DNA of 13,068 nucleotides from positions 1 to 13,068 of the forward strand of contig JAFTTD010000016.1 of assembly GCA_017466965.1 (NCBI GenBank), read 5' to 3'. Below are positions 1 through 7,187 of the stretch, piece after piece (position 1 is the first letter of the stretch; each line of letters opens with the position of its first letter). The notes beneath the pieces are model-generated. The model ran no database searches. It had not been told where the DNA came from and was given only the letters and a program-made list of their open reading frames with translations. Both the position numbers and the translations under genes were made by a program. Source of the stretch: Bacteroidaceae bacterium (GTDB lineage: Bacteria > Bacteroidota > Bacteroidia > Bacteroidales > Bacteroidaceae).

Positions 1-21
1 ATTCTTTTTTTGTATCCTTAG

Positions 22-93
22 TACCTCCACCGAGAATCGAACTCGGATCTAATCTTTAGGAGAGATTTGTTCTATCCATTGAACTATAGAGGC
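22..93 (-). tRNA. tRNA-Arg (anticodon CCT)
   Basis: The minus strand folds into a full 72-nt cloverleaf. The acceptor arms are 87-93 and 23-29, with two G-U pairs. The D stem is GTTC/GAAC, the 7-nt anticodon loop is CTCCTAA, and the T arm is CCGAG-TTCGATT-CTCGG. The anticodon CCT (plus-strand 58-60) reads the arginine codon AGG. The discriminator base is A at 22. CCA is not encoded and would be added after transcription. A TATCTTTG promoter box lies just upstream at 135-142. No terminator is visible before the window edge. Confidence 0.96.
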
Positions 94-106
94 CCTAAAT
101 GTAAAA

Positions 107-134
107 CATCCGCAAACAGGAACGTTTGCGGATG
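107..134 (-). terminator. Hairpin after the Na/Pi gene, overlapping the tRNA start region
   Basis: A perfect 11-bp inverted repeat (107-117 with 124-134) has a 6-nt loop and, read on the minus strand, is followed by TTTTAC. This fits a weak intrinsic terminator for the upstream minus-strand phosphate transporter gene. The tRNA promoter box directly abuts it, so the tRNA transcript probably starts inside the hairpin. The same bases could therefore form a structure at the tRNA precursor's 5' end instead. Confidence 0.55.
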
Positions 135-165
135 CAAAGATAGTAATTTTTGTTTGGAGCGAAAG
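135..165 (-). promoter_or_regulatory. Putative promoter of tRNA-Arg
   Basis: On the minus strand TATCTTTG (142-135) matches the Bacteroidetes -7 consensus TAnnTTTG exactly. A partial -33 element, TTTC (164-161), lies 18 bp upstream. The predicted start is near 128, about 35 nt before the mature tRNA end. Confidence 0.5.
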
Positions 166-198
166 AATAATTTGTGAAATTAAACTCTGCCTTTGCTT

Positions 199-1896
199 TT
201 ATTTCTTTTCTTTTGCCCCTGATGCTTCTATTACATTGATTACGTAGTCGCCAAGCTTTTCGCACTCTGCAATGATGTCCATGTAGTAAACACCCATCTG
301 GTAGTCGTAGAGCTTGTTGTTGACGTCTGCGATGTTCTGGTTCTTGAGCTGGCTGCGGTAGTTGTTTATTTCCTGCTCAATGTTGTATGACTTGTTGAGG
401 TCAACATGGCGATTATCAGGCGATTCAACAATCTTGAGCATCTGCGTGAGCGCTTCGTCAGCCAAAGTCATCATGTTCTGTATGTGCTCATACTGCTTTT
501 CTGTGAAGTCCTCTTGTGAGTGCTGGCGCTTGCGGCTTATGGTGCGTGCCAGATTGTAGCAACTGTCACCAATGCTTTCTATTTCTGTGACTTCGCGCAA
601 CATTTTCTGGATTTGCATCTTACTTTCTGAACTGAGTCGTCCTTCTGACACCTTGTTCAGGTAGTTTGCAATCTCAAGTTCCATATTGTCGCTTATGCTT
701 TCGTATTTATCAATGCGGCTGAAAAGCTTGTTGAATTCATCGCCCTTGTCTGTGTGGAGCAATTTCTGAACAAAGCCATACATCTTATGTGTACGTTCAG
801 CAAAGAGAACCATTTCTTTCTGTGCTTCGAGAATTGAAAGCTCGGCAGTAGAAAGGAGACCTCCTGAGATGAAGCGCAGACGGCTCTCTTCGTCTGATTC
901 CTTCGTAGGGAGAATTGTGCATACTGTGCGCTCTATAAGTTTTATGAACCAAATAAGTATCAGAACGTTACAGATGTTGAAGCAAGTGTGGAACGCTGAA
1001 AGCTGGAATGATACGAATGAACCGTCTCCATTGTCTGTTATTCCCATGAGGTGCTCTACAAACCATGTCGCTAAGTTTGTGAATGGAGTGAAAAGGCAGA
1101 GAACCCAAATTACACCAAATATGTTGAAAACGAGATGGGCGAGGGCTGCTCGGCGCGACTGTGTGTTACCTGTGATTGCGGCAAGGTTTGCAGTGATTGT
1201 TGTACCGATGTTTTCTCCGAGAACGAGTGCGGCACCAAGTTCAAACGATATCCAGCCGTTGGCACACATGATGAGGGTGATTGCCATTGTTGCGGCAGAT
1301 GCCTGAACAATCATTGTAAGCACTGTTCCTATGAGTACGAACAGGATTATTGACATGAATCCCATGTCTGTATAGTCTTGTACGAATGCAAGCATTTCAG
1401 GGTTGCGGCTCAAGTCTGGTGCATTGGCCTTAAGATTGGATAATCCCATGAACAGGAAAGAGAAACCAAAGATGAATTCTCCTATTGACTTGCGGTTACT
1501 GCGCTGAGAGAACAGCAGTGGAATACCCACAGCAAGTAGTGGCAGGGCAAATGCTGCAATGTCAACTTTGAATCCGAGAGCGGAGATGATCCATGCGGTT
1601 ACTGTAGTACCGATGTTGGCACCCATGATTACTCCGATGGATTGTGCAAGCGTGAGCAGTCCGGCGTTAACGAAACTAACCACCATCACTGTTGTTGCTG
1701 ACGATGACTGAACAAGGGCTGTTATCAGCATACCTGTAAACACGCCTGTCACTCTGTTTGTTGTCATCGCTGTCAGGATACGGCGCAATCTGTCGCCAGC
1801 AAACTTCTGAAGTCCTTCACTCATAATCTTCATTCCGTAGAGGAAGAGAGCCAATGAGCCTATAAGTTTCAGAAAATCATAAAACGTATATTCCAT
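199..1896 (-). CDS. Na+/phosphate cotransporter family protein with C-terminal PhoU-like domain
   Basis: This 565-residue inner-membrane protein probably imports inorganic phosphate with sodium, like NptA or YjbB. The membrane part (about residues 8-335) shows the family's two inverted repeats. The first has Q63-SSSATT and G92-ANIGTT. The second has Q198-ASAAT and G227-ENIGTT. The second QSSS-type motif is altered to QASA, so one substrate-site serine is alanine. Residues about 345-560 are charged and helical, like the PhoU-type domain fused to many bacterial members, which may sense phosphate or regulate the carrier. The ATG start is preceded by an A/T-rich stretch without a Shine-Dalgarno site, usual in Bacteroidetes. 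The gene is divergent from the nucleoside kinase and upstream of tRNA-Arg. Family assignment is firm; the substrate is inferred. Confidence 0.92.
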   Translation of the reverse strand: MEYTFYDFLKLIGSLALFLYGMKIMSEGLQKFAGDRLRRILTAMTTNRVTGVFTGMLITALVQSSSATTVMVVSFVNAGLLTLAQSIGVIMGANIGTTVTAWIISALGFKVDIAAFALPLLAVGIPLLFSQRSNRKSIGEFIFGFSFLFMGLSNLKANAPDLSRNPEMLAFVQDYTDMGFMSIILFVLIGTVLTMIVQASAATMAITLIMCANGWISFELGAALVLGENIGTTITANLAAITGNTQSRRAALAHLVFNIFGVIWVLCLFTPFTNLATWFVEHLMGITDNGDGSFVSFQLSAFHTCFNICNVLILIWFIKLIERTVCTILPTKESDEESRLRFISGGLLSTAELSILEAQKEMVLFAERTHKMYGFVQKLLHTDKGDEFNKLFSRIDKYESISDNMELEIANYLNKVSEGRLSSESKMQIQKMLREVTEIESIGDSCYNLARTISRKRQHSQEDFTEKQYEHIQNMMTLADEALTQMLKIVESPDNRHVDLNKSYNIEQEINNYRSQLKNQNIADVNNKLYDYQMGVYYMDIIAECEKLGDYVINVIEASGAKEKK

Positions 1897-1983
1897 TTTT
1901 AAATTATTTAATATAAAACATTTACGTTTGTGGTTGGATTTTTATAATTTTACAGCATAAAACAACTAAAATCCGTTAGCCTT
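1897..1983. promoter_or_regulatory. Divergent promoter region, Na/Pi transporter and nucleoside kinase
   Basis: This 87-bp, very A/T-rich gap must hold both start signals. On the plus strand TTTG (1927-1930) and TAATTTTA (1945-1952) resemble a Bacteroidetes promoter, but the 14-bp spacing is short and the -7 box is imperfect. I see no convincing match on the minus strand. Confidence 0.35.
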
Positions 1984-3615
1984 ATGAAACAATTGTTACA
2001 AATTTGTTGCAAAAATAATAAAAAATCTGAAAATTTTGAACTTGGGACTACTATTTTGCAAATTTATGAAAAAATTAAGCCTGAGATGAAACATCGTCCG
2101 CTTTGTGCGCTGGTGAATAATCATCTTGAAGGACTCAAATACCGTGTGTTCAGTTCTAAGCAGATAGAGTTTCTTGACATAACATCACCGCAAGGCAGAA
2201 AAGTATATGCTCGTTCCCTGTGTTTTGTGCTGTGGAAGGCTGTTGAAGATTTATATCCTGGATGCAGCTTGCTTTTCGAAGCGCCTGTGTCGAAAGGCTA
2301 TTTTTTCAATTTGAGCATGGGGAGACCTGTGGTGAAGGAGGATGTGGATGCGCTAAAGCAGAAAATGAAGGAGATAATTGAGGAAGGCTACAGTTTCAGA
2401 CGAATGGAGGGGCTTACTGAGGATGTTGCCGCGTTGTTCCGTGAACGTGGAATGGAAAATAAGGCCAAACTGTTTGAGGGGCTTGGAAACATGTACACGT
2501 TCTATTATAAACTGTGTAACACTGTAGATTATTATTACGGGCCTTTGGTTCCTGATACAAGTTTTTTAGGCTCGTTTGACCTTGTGTATTATCAAGGCGG
2601 ACTTTTGCTGCGAATACCTCGTTATGAGGACAGCAACAAATTTGGCAAGCTTGAGAAGCAGGAGAAGCTTCTGAAAGCTTTCCGTGACTGCCATAAACTG
2701 GAGGAACTGCTTGGCGTAAGCACTGTGGGCGAGCTTAACGAAGCTACAACTAACGGCTTTTCAAGTGGCATCATTAAGGTGGCTGAGGCTTTGCAGGAAA
2801 AGAATATATGCCGAATTTCAGATGAGATAGCTTCGCGAGAAGGTGTAAAGATCATTCTGATTGCAGGGCCATCGTCAAGCGGAAAGACTACTTTCAGCAA
2901 ACGCCTGTCAATACAGTTGATGACATCGGGCATCAAGCCTTATGCCATATCATTGGATGATTACTTCGTAGACCGCGAGAAGACACCTCGTGACGAGAGC
3001 GGCGACTATGATTACGAATCTATTTATGCGCTCAACCTTGAACTCTTCAATGAGCATCTGAAGGCTTTGCTTGCAGGCAAAGAGGTGGAACTGCCGCGTT
3101 ATGATTTTCCTACAGGCAAAAGTGTGCCGAGCGGAAACCGAATCAGGCTGGAGCCGAACATGATGCTTCTGCTTGAAGGCATACACGCTCTGAATCCGAT
3201 GCTTACAAGCGAAATAGCAGATGTCTATAAATATAAGATATATGTGTCAGCGCTTACTACAATAAAGCTTGATGACCATAACCATGTTCCTACTGCAGAC
3301 AACAGATTGATAAGGCGAATAGTGCGCGACTTCAAATACAGAGGCGTGTCTCCTGCTTCAACCATAGCGCGCTGGCCAAGTGTGCGAAGGGGCGAGGACA
3401 AGTGGATATTCCCTTATCATGAGAATGCCGATGTGATGTTCAACAGTGCCCTTCTTTACGAGCTCGCCGTGTTGCGCACCCAGGCACTGCCTGCACTTGA
3501 AACGGTGTGTGAGAATCAGCCGGAATATGCGGTAGCAAGTGATTTGACGCATTTCTTGAGATATTTCAAGCCTATACCAGACGGCGAACTGCCTCCAACT
3601 TCTCTTTTGAGATAA
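1984..3615 (+). CDS. Nucleoside (uridine-type) kinase with threonyl-tRNA-synthetase-like N-terminal half
   Basis: This 543-residue protein has two halves. Residues about 1-230 look like the TGS and second additional domains of threonyl-tRNA synthetase, including a GYFFN segment at 105-109. Residues about 280-500 form a uridine kinase/phosphoribulokinase P-loop domain. The Walker A motif is GPSSSGKTT (295-303). DDYF (325-328) and the following REKTPRDE stretch match the uridine kinase substrate region. A conserved-looking HENADVMFNSAL segment lies near the C-terminus. This architecture recurs in Bacteroidetes and Firmicutes, usually annotated simply as nucleoside kinase. It probably phosphorylates a nucleoside with ATP in the cytosol. 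What the synthetase-like half does is unknown, and the catalytic tRNA synthetase core is absent. Length is normal for the family. It is probably monocistronic, with a hairpin downstream. Confidence 0.87.
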   Translation: MKQLLQICCKNNKKSENFELGTTILQIYEKIKPEMKHRPLCALVNNHLEGLKYRVFSSKQIEFLDITSPQGRKVYARSLCFVLWKAVEDLYPGCSLLFEAPVSKGYFFNLSMGRPVVKEDVDALKQKMKEIIEEGYSFRRMEGLTEDVAALFRERGMENKAKLFEGLGNMYTFYYKLCNTVDYYYGPLVPDTSFLGSFDLVYYQGGLLLRIPRYEDSNKFGKLEKQEKLLKAFRDCHKLEELLGVSTVGELNEATTNGFSSGIIKVAEALQEKNICRISDEIASREGVKIILIAGPSSSGKTTFSKRLSIQLMTSGIKPYAISLDDYFVDREKTPRDESGDYDYESIYALNLELFNEHLKALLAGKEVELPRYDFPTGKSVPSGNRIRLEPNMMLLLEGIHALNPMLTSEIADVYKYKIYVSALTTIKLDDHNHVPTADNRLIRRIVRDFKYRGVSPASTIARWPSVRRGEDKWIFPYHENADVMFNSALLYELAVLRTQALPALETVCENQPEYAVASDLTHFLRYFKPIPDGELPPTSLLR

Positions 3616-3682
3616 TTCCTGGGAGGAAGCTCCTTCAAATATTAATGTTGCCCGTATAAAACGCTTTCGTTGGAATTTGAAT

Positions 3683-3718
3683 AATGAGCCTGCGTTTTAA
3701 AACAAACGCAGGCTCGTT
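3683..3718 (+). terminator. Hairpin terminator after nucleoside kinase
   Basis: A 12-bp perfect stem (3686-3697 with 3704-3715) has a 6-nt loop and extends by three more pairs, one of them G-T. It lies 70 bp after the kinase stop. The tail GTTGAGTTTT is a poor U-tract, so termination may be partial. No minus-strand gene reads into it. Confidence 0.65.
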
Positions 3719-3993
3719 GAGTTTTAAATGAGGGCTCGTTTTTCAGATGTTTGTTGTAGATTACTTATTCGTATGAATAAAGAAAAACAGCTGTAAATGA
3801 ATCTATTTCTCCTTGTTGGATGCAAAAAAATCAAAAAAACTCTGAAATGTGAAAACAATATGTTAAATTTGCGCCAACTTAGAAAAATAATAGTTTGCGC
3901 TTGCTGTGTTCCGAAACTGAATTGCCGATGTGGAGGAAAGTGGCAAGATGCTTGTTTGAATTCAGGTTACAAAATCATATAAAATATAAGAAT
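3719..3993 (+). promoter_or_regulatory. Promoter and leader of the succinate CoA transferase gene
   Basis: TAAATTTG (3864-3871) matches TAnnTTTG exactly. A weak TCTG-like -33 element (3841-3844) lies 19 bp upstream. Transcription would start near 3878, giving a leader of about 115 nt. The leader has a short inverted repeat (TTGCC 3922-3926 with GGCAA 3942-3946) and an A-rich stretch before the ATG. No known riboswitch was recognised. I see no gene in the 3616-3993 gap. The in-frame extension upstream of 3994 lies within this leader. Confidence 0.55.
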
Positions 3994-5493
3994 ATGGCAT
4001 TTGCAAGAATTACGGCTGCAGAAGCTGCAGCTTTGATTAAGGATGGTGACAATCTCGGTCTTAGTGGATTTACTCCAGCCGGTACACCAAAGGCTGTAAC
4101 AGCCGAACTCGCTAAAGTGGCTCATGCAGAACACGAGGCTGGACGCCCGTTCCAGGTTGGTATCCTGACAGGAGCTTCAACAGGTGCTTCATGTGATGGT
4201 GTTCTCTCTGTTGAGAATGCTATTCGCTATCGTGCCCCTTACACTACAAACTCTGAGTTCCGCAAGCGTGTGAATGCAGGACTCATTGCATACAATGATA
4301 TTCACTTGAGCCAGATGGCGCAGGAGCTTCGTTATGGTTTCCTTGGCGATGTTGACTGGGCTATTATTGAGGCTTGCGCTATTGAAGACGACGGCAAGGT
4401 TTATCTTACAGCTGCTGGAGGTATTTCTCCTACAGTGGCTCGTCTTGCAAAGAAGGGTGTCATCATAGAGCTTAACGCGTTCCACAGCGATCGTTCTATA
4501 GGAATTCATGACGTGTATGAGCCGCTCGACCCGCCTTCACGCCTGGCAATAGAAATCAACAAGCCAAGCGACCGTATCGGTACAACATACGTGCAGGTAG
4601 ATCCTAAGAAGATTGTAGGTGTTGTTGAATGTGACATTCCTGACGAGGCTCGTGCTTTCAAGGATTCAGACCCTGTTACAGAGCAGATTGGCCAGAACGT
4701 AGCCGACTTCCTTATGGCGGACATGAAGCGCGGAATCATTCCTTCAAGCTTCCTTCCATTGCAGAGCGGTGTAGGCTCTACAGCTAACGCTATTCTTGGT
4801 GCGCTTGGCAGCAACCCTGCTGTGCCTGCATTCAATGTATATACAGAAGTGCTTCAGGACGCAGTGGTTGACCTCATGCGCCAGGGACGTGTGAAGACTG
4901 CAAGTACATGTTCGCTCAGTGTGACAAACGAAGTGCTCAAGGGCATTTACGAAGATATAGACTTGTTCAAGGACCGCCTTGTTCTTCGTCCTTCTGAAAT
5001 CTCTAACAACCCTGAAATCATCCGCAAGCTTGGACTTATCGCTATCAATACAGCGATAGAAGTTGACCTTTACGGCAATGTGAACTCTACTCACATCTGC
5101 GGCAGCAAGATGATGAACGGAATCGGAGGCTCTGGAGACTTTGAGCGCAATGCTTTCCTTTCAATATTCACTTGCCCTTCAGTTGCTAAGGGCGGATGCA
5201 TCAGTTCAATTGTGCCTTTCTGTAGTCACCTTGACCATACAGAACACGATGTGAACATTGTAATCACAGAGCAAGGTGTTGCTGACCTCCGCGGAAAGTC
5301 TCCAATGCAGCGTGCTCAGTTGATTATTGAGAACTGCGCTCACCCTGACTACAAGCAGCTGCTTTGGGATTATCTCAAGATTGCAGACAAGGGACAGACT
5401 TGCCACAAGCTTTCTGCTGCATTTGCAATGCACGACACTTTCCTCCGCGAAGGCAACATGAAGAATACAAACTTCGCAGAGTACGTAAAGTAA
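3994..5493 (+). CDS. Succinate/acetate CoA transferase (acetyl-CoA hydrolase/transferase family)
   Basis: This 499-residue cytosolic enzyme moves CoA between carboxylic acids. In succinate- and propionate-forming Bacteroidales, this family typically exchanges CoA between succinate and acetate or propionate in the fermentation branch. G259-VGSTANA is the glycine-rich CoA-site loop. E285 in VYTEVLQD aligns with the catalytic glutamate that forms the glutamyl-CoA thioester in class I enzymes such as AarC. G376-IGGSGDF is the second conserved glycine-rich loop, and ITEQGVADLRG follows. The frame is open back to 3895, but homologues begin near MAFARI and the promoter leaves that extension in the leader, so I chose ATG 3994. 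The gene is monocistronic with a strong terminator. Its choice of preferred codons suggests high expression. The exact acceptor acid cannot be read from sequence. Confidence 0.92.
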   Translation: MAFARITAAEAAALIKDGDNLGLSGFTPAGTPKAVTAELAKVAHAEHEAGRPFQVGILTGASTGASCDGVLSVENAIRYRAPYTTNSEFRKRVNAGLIAYNDIHLSQMAQELRYGFLGDVDWAIIEACAIEDDGKVYLTAAGGISPTVARLAKKGVIIELNAFHSDRSIGIHDVYEPLDPPSRLAIEINKPSDRIGTTYVQVDPKKIVGVVECDIPDEARAFKDSDPVTEQIGQNVADFLMADMKRGIIPSSFLPLQSGVGSTANAILGALGSNPAVPAFNVYTEVLQDAVVDLMRQGRVKTASTCSLSVTNEVLKGIYEDIDLFKDRLVLRPSEISNNPEIIRKLGLIAINTAIEVDLYGNVNSTHICGSKMMNGIGGSGDFERNAFLSIFTCPSVAKGGCISSIVPFCSHLDHTEHDVNIVITEQGVADLRGKSPMQRAQLIIENCAHPDYKQLLWDYLKIADKGQTCHKLSAAFAMHDTFLREGNMKNTNFAEYVK

Positions 5494-5523
5494 GCAGAAT
5501 ACGATTTACCTAACCATAAGAAG

Positions 5524-5560
5524 GTCCTTAGGGTCTCTATTGACCTTGAGGGCTTTTTTT
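5524..5560 (+). terminator. Strong intrinsic terminator after CoA transferase
   Basis: A 12-bp stem (5524-5535 with 5542-5553, three G-T pairs) has a 6-nt loop and is followed at once by seven T residues. It starts 31 bp after the CoA transferase stop and isolates that gene from the repeats and exonuclease gene downstream. Confidence 0.9.
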
Positions 5561-5589
5561 ATTGTAAAATGATGTTGTAATAATGGAGG

Positions 5590-5621
5590 GAGTTCAGAAG
5601 TTCAGGAGTTCTGGAGTTCAG
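5590..5621 (+). repeat. Octanucleotide tandem repeat, GAGTTCAG type
   Basis: Four consecutive 8-bp units start at 5590, 5598, 5606 and 5614: GAGTTCAG, AAGTTCAG, GAGTTCTG and GAGTTCAG. Two more GAGTTCAG units, in the same orientation, lie at 12554-12569. No coding function is visible. Confidence 0.85.
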
Positions 5622-5646
5622 ACGATACCACAGGATGGCATTGCCT

Positions 5647-5714
5647 ACCTTATAACATTATAATAGAGGTTGCAAACTCAATAACTCAAAAACTTAAAAA
5701 CTTAAGAACTAAAA
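5647..5714 (+). repeat. Octanucleotide tandem repeat, ACCTTATA and AACTYAAN types
   Basis: Two units (ACCTTATA, ACATTATA) lie at 5647-5662. Five further 8-bp units at 5675-5714 read AACTCAAT, AACTCAAA, AACTTAAA, AACTTAAG and AACTAAAA. The last unit ends 4 bp before the exodeoxyribonuclease start, so this tract forms its A-rich initiation region. The reverse-complement form of the tract occurs at 12463-12502. I see no clear -7 promoter box for the exonuclease gene between the terminator and this tract. Confidence 0.82.
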
Positions 5715-5718
5715 TTTA

Positions 5719-6522
5719 ATGGATAAAGAAAATAATGAAATTAAGAATCTTCAGAATTCAGAAACGCTGAAGTTCGTGTCTTGGAACGTGAATGGAATAA
5801 GGGCCTGTTGCGAAAAAGGGTTCCGTGAATCTTTCGAAGCGCTCAATGCAGATTTTTTCTGTCTTCAGGAGACAAAAATGCAGGAAGGCCAGCTTGATTT
5901 GTCATTCGCGGGATATAAGTCATACTGGAATTATGCAGAAAAGAAAGGATATTCGGGTACAGCCATATTCACACGCCACGAACCTTTGGGCGTTACATAC
6001 GGGATGGGTATAGACGAACATGACCACGAAGGAAGGATTATTACACTCGAAATGCCCGACTTCTATCTTGTTACCGTTTATACTCCTAATTCTCAAGATG
6101 GGCTGAAACGTTTGGACTACCGTATGAAATGGGAAGACGATTTTAGAGCGTACATCAAGTCGCTTGACGAAAAGAAGCCTGTCATAATCTGTGGCGACCT
6201 GAATGTGGCGCATAAGGAGATAGACCTCAAGAATCCGAAGACTAACAGAAAAAATGCTGGATTTACAGATGAGGAACGAGAGAAGTTCACGGTTCTACTC
6301 GAATCGGGTTTCACGGATACATTCCGTTATTTCTATCCTGAAATGACAGACATTTATTCGTGGTGGTCTTACCGTTTCAAGGCGCGTGAGAAGAATGCGG
6401 GGTGGCGTATTGACTACTTTGTATGCTCGGAACGAATGAACGGCAATCTTGCAGGAGCAAAGATTCATACAGGCATTACAGGCTCAGACCATTGTCCGGT
6501 TGAAGTGGAAGTGAGATTCTGA
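5719..6522 (+). CDS. xth: Exodeoxyribonuclease III (AP endonuclease, Xth/APE1 family)
   Basis: This 267-residue DNA repair enzyme should cleave DNA 5' to abasic sites and remove 3'-blocking groups in base excision repair, using Mg2+. All expected active-site motifs are present: N23 in SWNVNGIRA, E51 in LQETK, Y121 in YTPN, D160 and N162 in CGDLN, and D257-H258 in the terminal SDHCPV. The N23 to E51 spacing equals that of human APE1 N68 to E96, and the WRIDYF segment is typical of the ExoA/APE1 branch. Homologues usually begin near L17-KFVSWN, so the first 16 residues are a polar extension. No later in-frame ATG exists before the core, which supports ATG 5719. The start sits against an octamer repeat tract, and the gene converges on HU. 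Confidence 0.95.
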   Translation: MDKENNEIKNLQNSETLKFVSWNVNGIRACCEKGFRESFEALNADFFCLQETKMQEGQLDLSFAGYKSYWNYAEKKGYSGTAIFTRHEPLGVTYGMGIDEHDHEGRIITLEMPDFYLVTVYTPNSQDGLKRLDYRMKWEDDFRAYIKSLDEKKPVIICGDLNVAHKEIDLKNPKTNRKNAGFTDEEREKFTVLLESGFTDTFRYFYPEMTDIYSWWSYRFKAREKNAGWRIDYFVCSERMNGNLAGAKIHTGITGSDHCPVEVEVRF

Positions 6523-6548
6523 ACTCATCTCCTTGTTAAGCAAAAAAA

Positions 6549-6577
6549 AGAGAAGGTAGCCCTTCTCTCTTTTTTTT
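6549..6577. terminator. Bidirectional intrinsic terminator between exodeoxyribonuclease III and HU
   Basis: An 8-bp GC-containing stem, AGAGAAGG with CCTTCTCT (6549-6556, 6561-6568), has a 4-nt loop. It is flanked by a run of A on the left (6542-6549) and a run of T on the right (6570-6577). This symmetry ends both converging transcripts. Confidence 0.9.
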
Positions 6578-6619
6578 GGTTCTTTGTCTCTATATTATTA
6601 TAGGAAAAGAAGAATCTGA

Positions 6620-6892
6620 TTAGTTGAGTGAATCGTTAAGTGCAGCACCTCCCTTAAACTTAACAGTCTTCTTTGCAGGGATAGTGATAGTCTGCTTAGT
6701 AGCAGGATTGATGCCCTGACGCTCAGCTCTTTCTGCAACAGAGAATGTACCGAAACCTACGAGTGCGATAGAATCGCCAGCCTTTAATGCCTCTGAAATA
6801 GCTTCAACAACTCCGTCAACAGCTTTCTTAGCATCTACTTTGCTCAGTCCTGACTTTGCAGCGACTGCGCTAACAAGTTCGTTTTTGTTCAT
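6620..6892 (-). CDS. hup: HU-family DNA-binding protein
   Basis: This 90-residue histone-like protein would dimerise, bend DNA and compact the nucleoid. The N-terminal helices MNKNELVSAVAAKSGLSK and the VDAKKAVDGVVEAI stretch are typical of HU. The saddle GDSIALVGFGTFSV follows, then the DNA-binding arm with GINPATKQTITIPAKKTVKFKGG, including the Asn-Pro pair that intercalates in HU/IHF. The frame is open to 7066, but the extra 58 residues match no HU and lie in the leader and promoter, so the start is the ATG at 6892. Length equals the family norm. The gene is divergent from the rhomboid gene and shares a terminator with exodeoxyribonuclease III. Confidence 0.96.
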   Translation of the reverse strand: MNKNELVSAVAAKSGLSKVDAKKAVDGVVEAISEALKAGDSIALVGFGTFSVAERAERQGINPATKQTITIPAKKTVKFKGGAALNDSLN

Positions 6893-7026
6893 AATAAAAT
6901 GATTTAGTTTTAAAGTTATATTCAAAATTAAAATGTTCTCATTCCTAATTGTTTTCGGCCGATTTGTATGCATTGGTAGGTCGCTTGTTGACAAAGGAAT
7001 ATCAATGCTTGCCTGAAACAATTGCT

Positions 7027-7063
7027 TTTGTGCAAATATATATGATAATTCGTAATGAACAAA
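7027..7063 (-). promoter_or_regulatory. Promoter of the HU gene
   Basis: On the minus strand TTTG (7063-7060), an exact 19-bp spacer and TATATTTG (7040-7033) form a textbook Bacteroidetes promoter. Initiation near 7027 gives an A/T-rich leader of about 135 nt before the HU start codon, long for such a small gene. Confidence 0.8.
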
Positions 7064-7118
7064 CAAAATTATTTAAAAAATCCGCAAAAAGTAGAAAAAA
7101 CATAGTATTTATAGGGTT

Positions 7119-7160
7119 TTTGCAATTTTAATGGAATAAAAAAAGTAATTTTGCAGTTGT
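7119..7160 (+). promoter_or_regulatory. Promoter of the rhomboid-EEP operon
   Basis: TAATTTTG (7146-7153) matches TAnnTTTG. A TTTG (7119-7122) lies 23 bp upstream, slightly wider than usual. The predicted start near 7160 leaves a leader of about 28 nt. It is divergent from the HU promoter. Confidence 0.6.
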
Positions 7161-7187
7161 TTTCAAAACCAGTATATACAATTGAAT

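Noticed and set aside
869..1353. Overlapping frames opposite the Na/Pi transporter gene, including a Cys-rich one at 1135-1353
   Set aside because: They are antisense to a well-supported membrane protein gene. The Cys-rich look comes from reading its codons backwards.
3895..3993. N-terminal extension of the CoA transferase frame upstream of ATG 3994
   Set aside because: The extra 33 residues have no family match, lie in the transcribed leader just after the promoter, and the MAFARI start is typical of the family.
6893..7066. 58-residue upstream extension of the HU frame
   Set aside because: HU proteins are about 90 residues and begin MNKNELV. The extension covers the promoter and leader.
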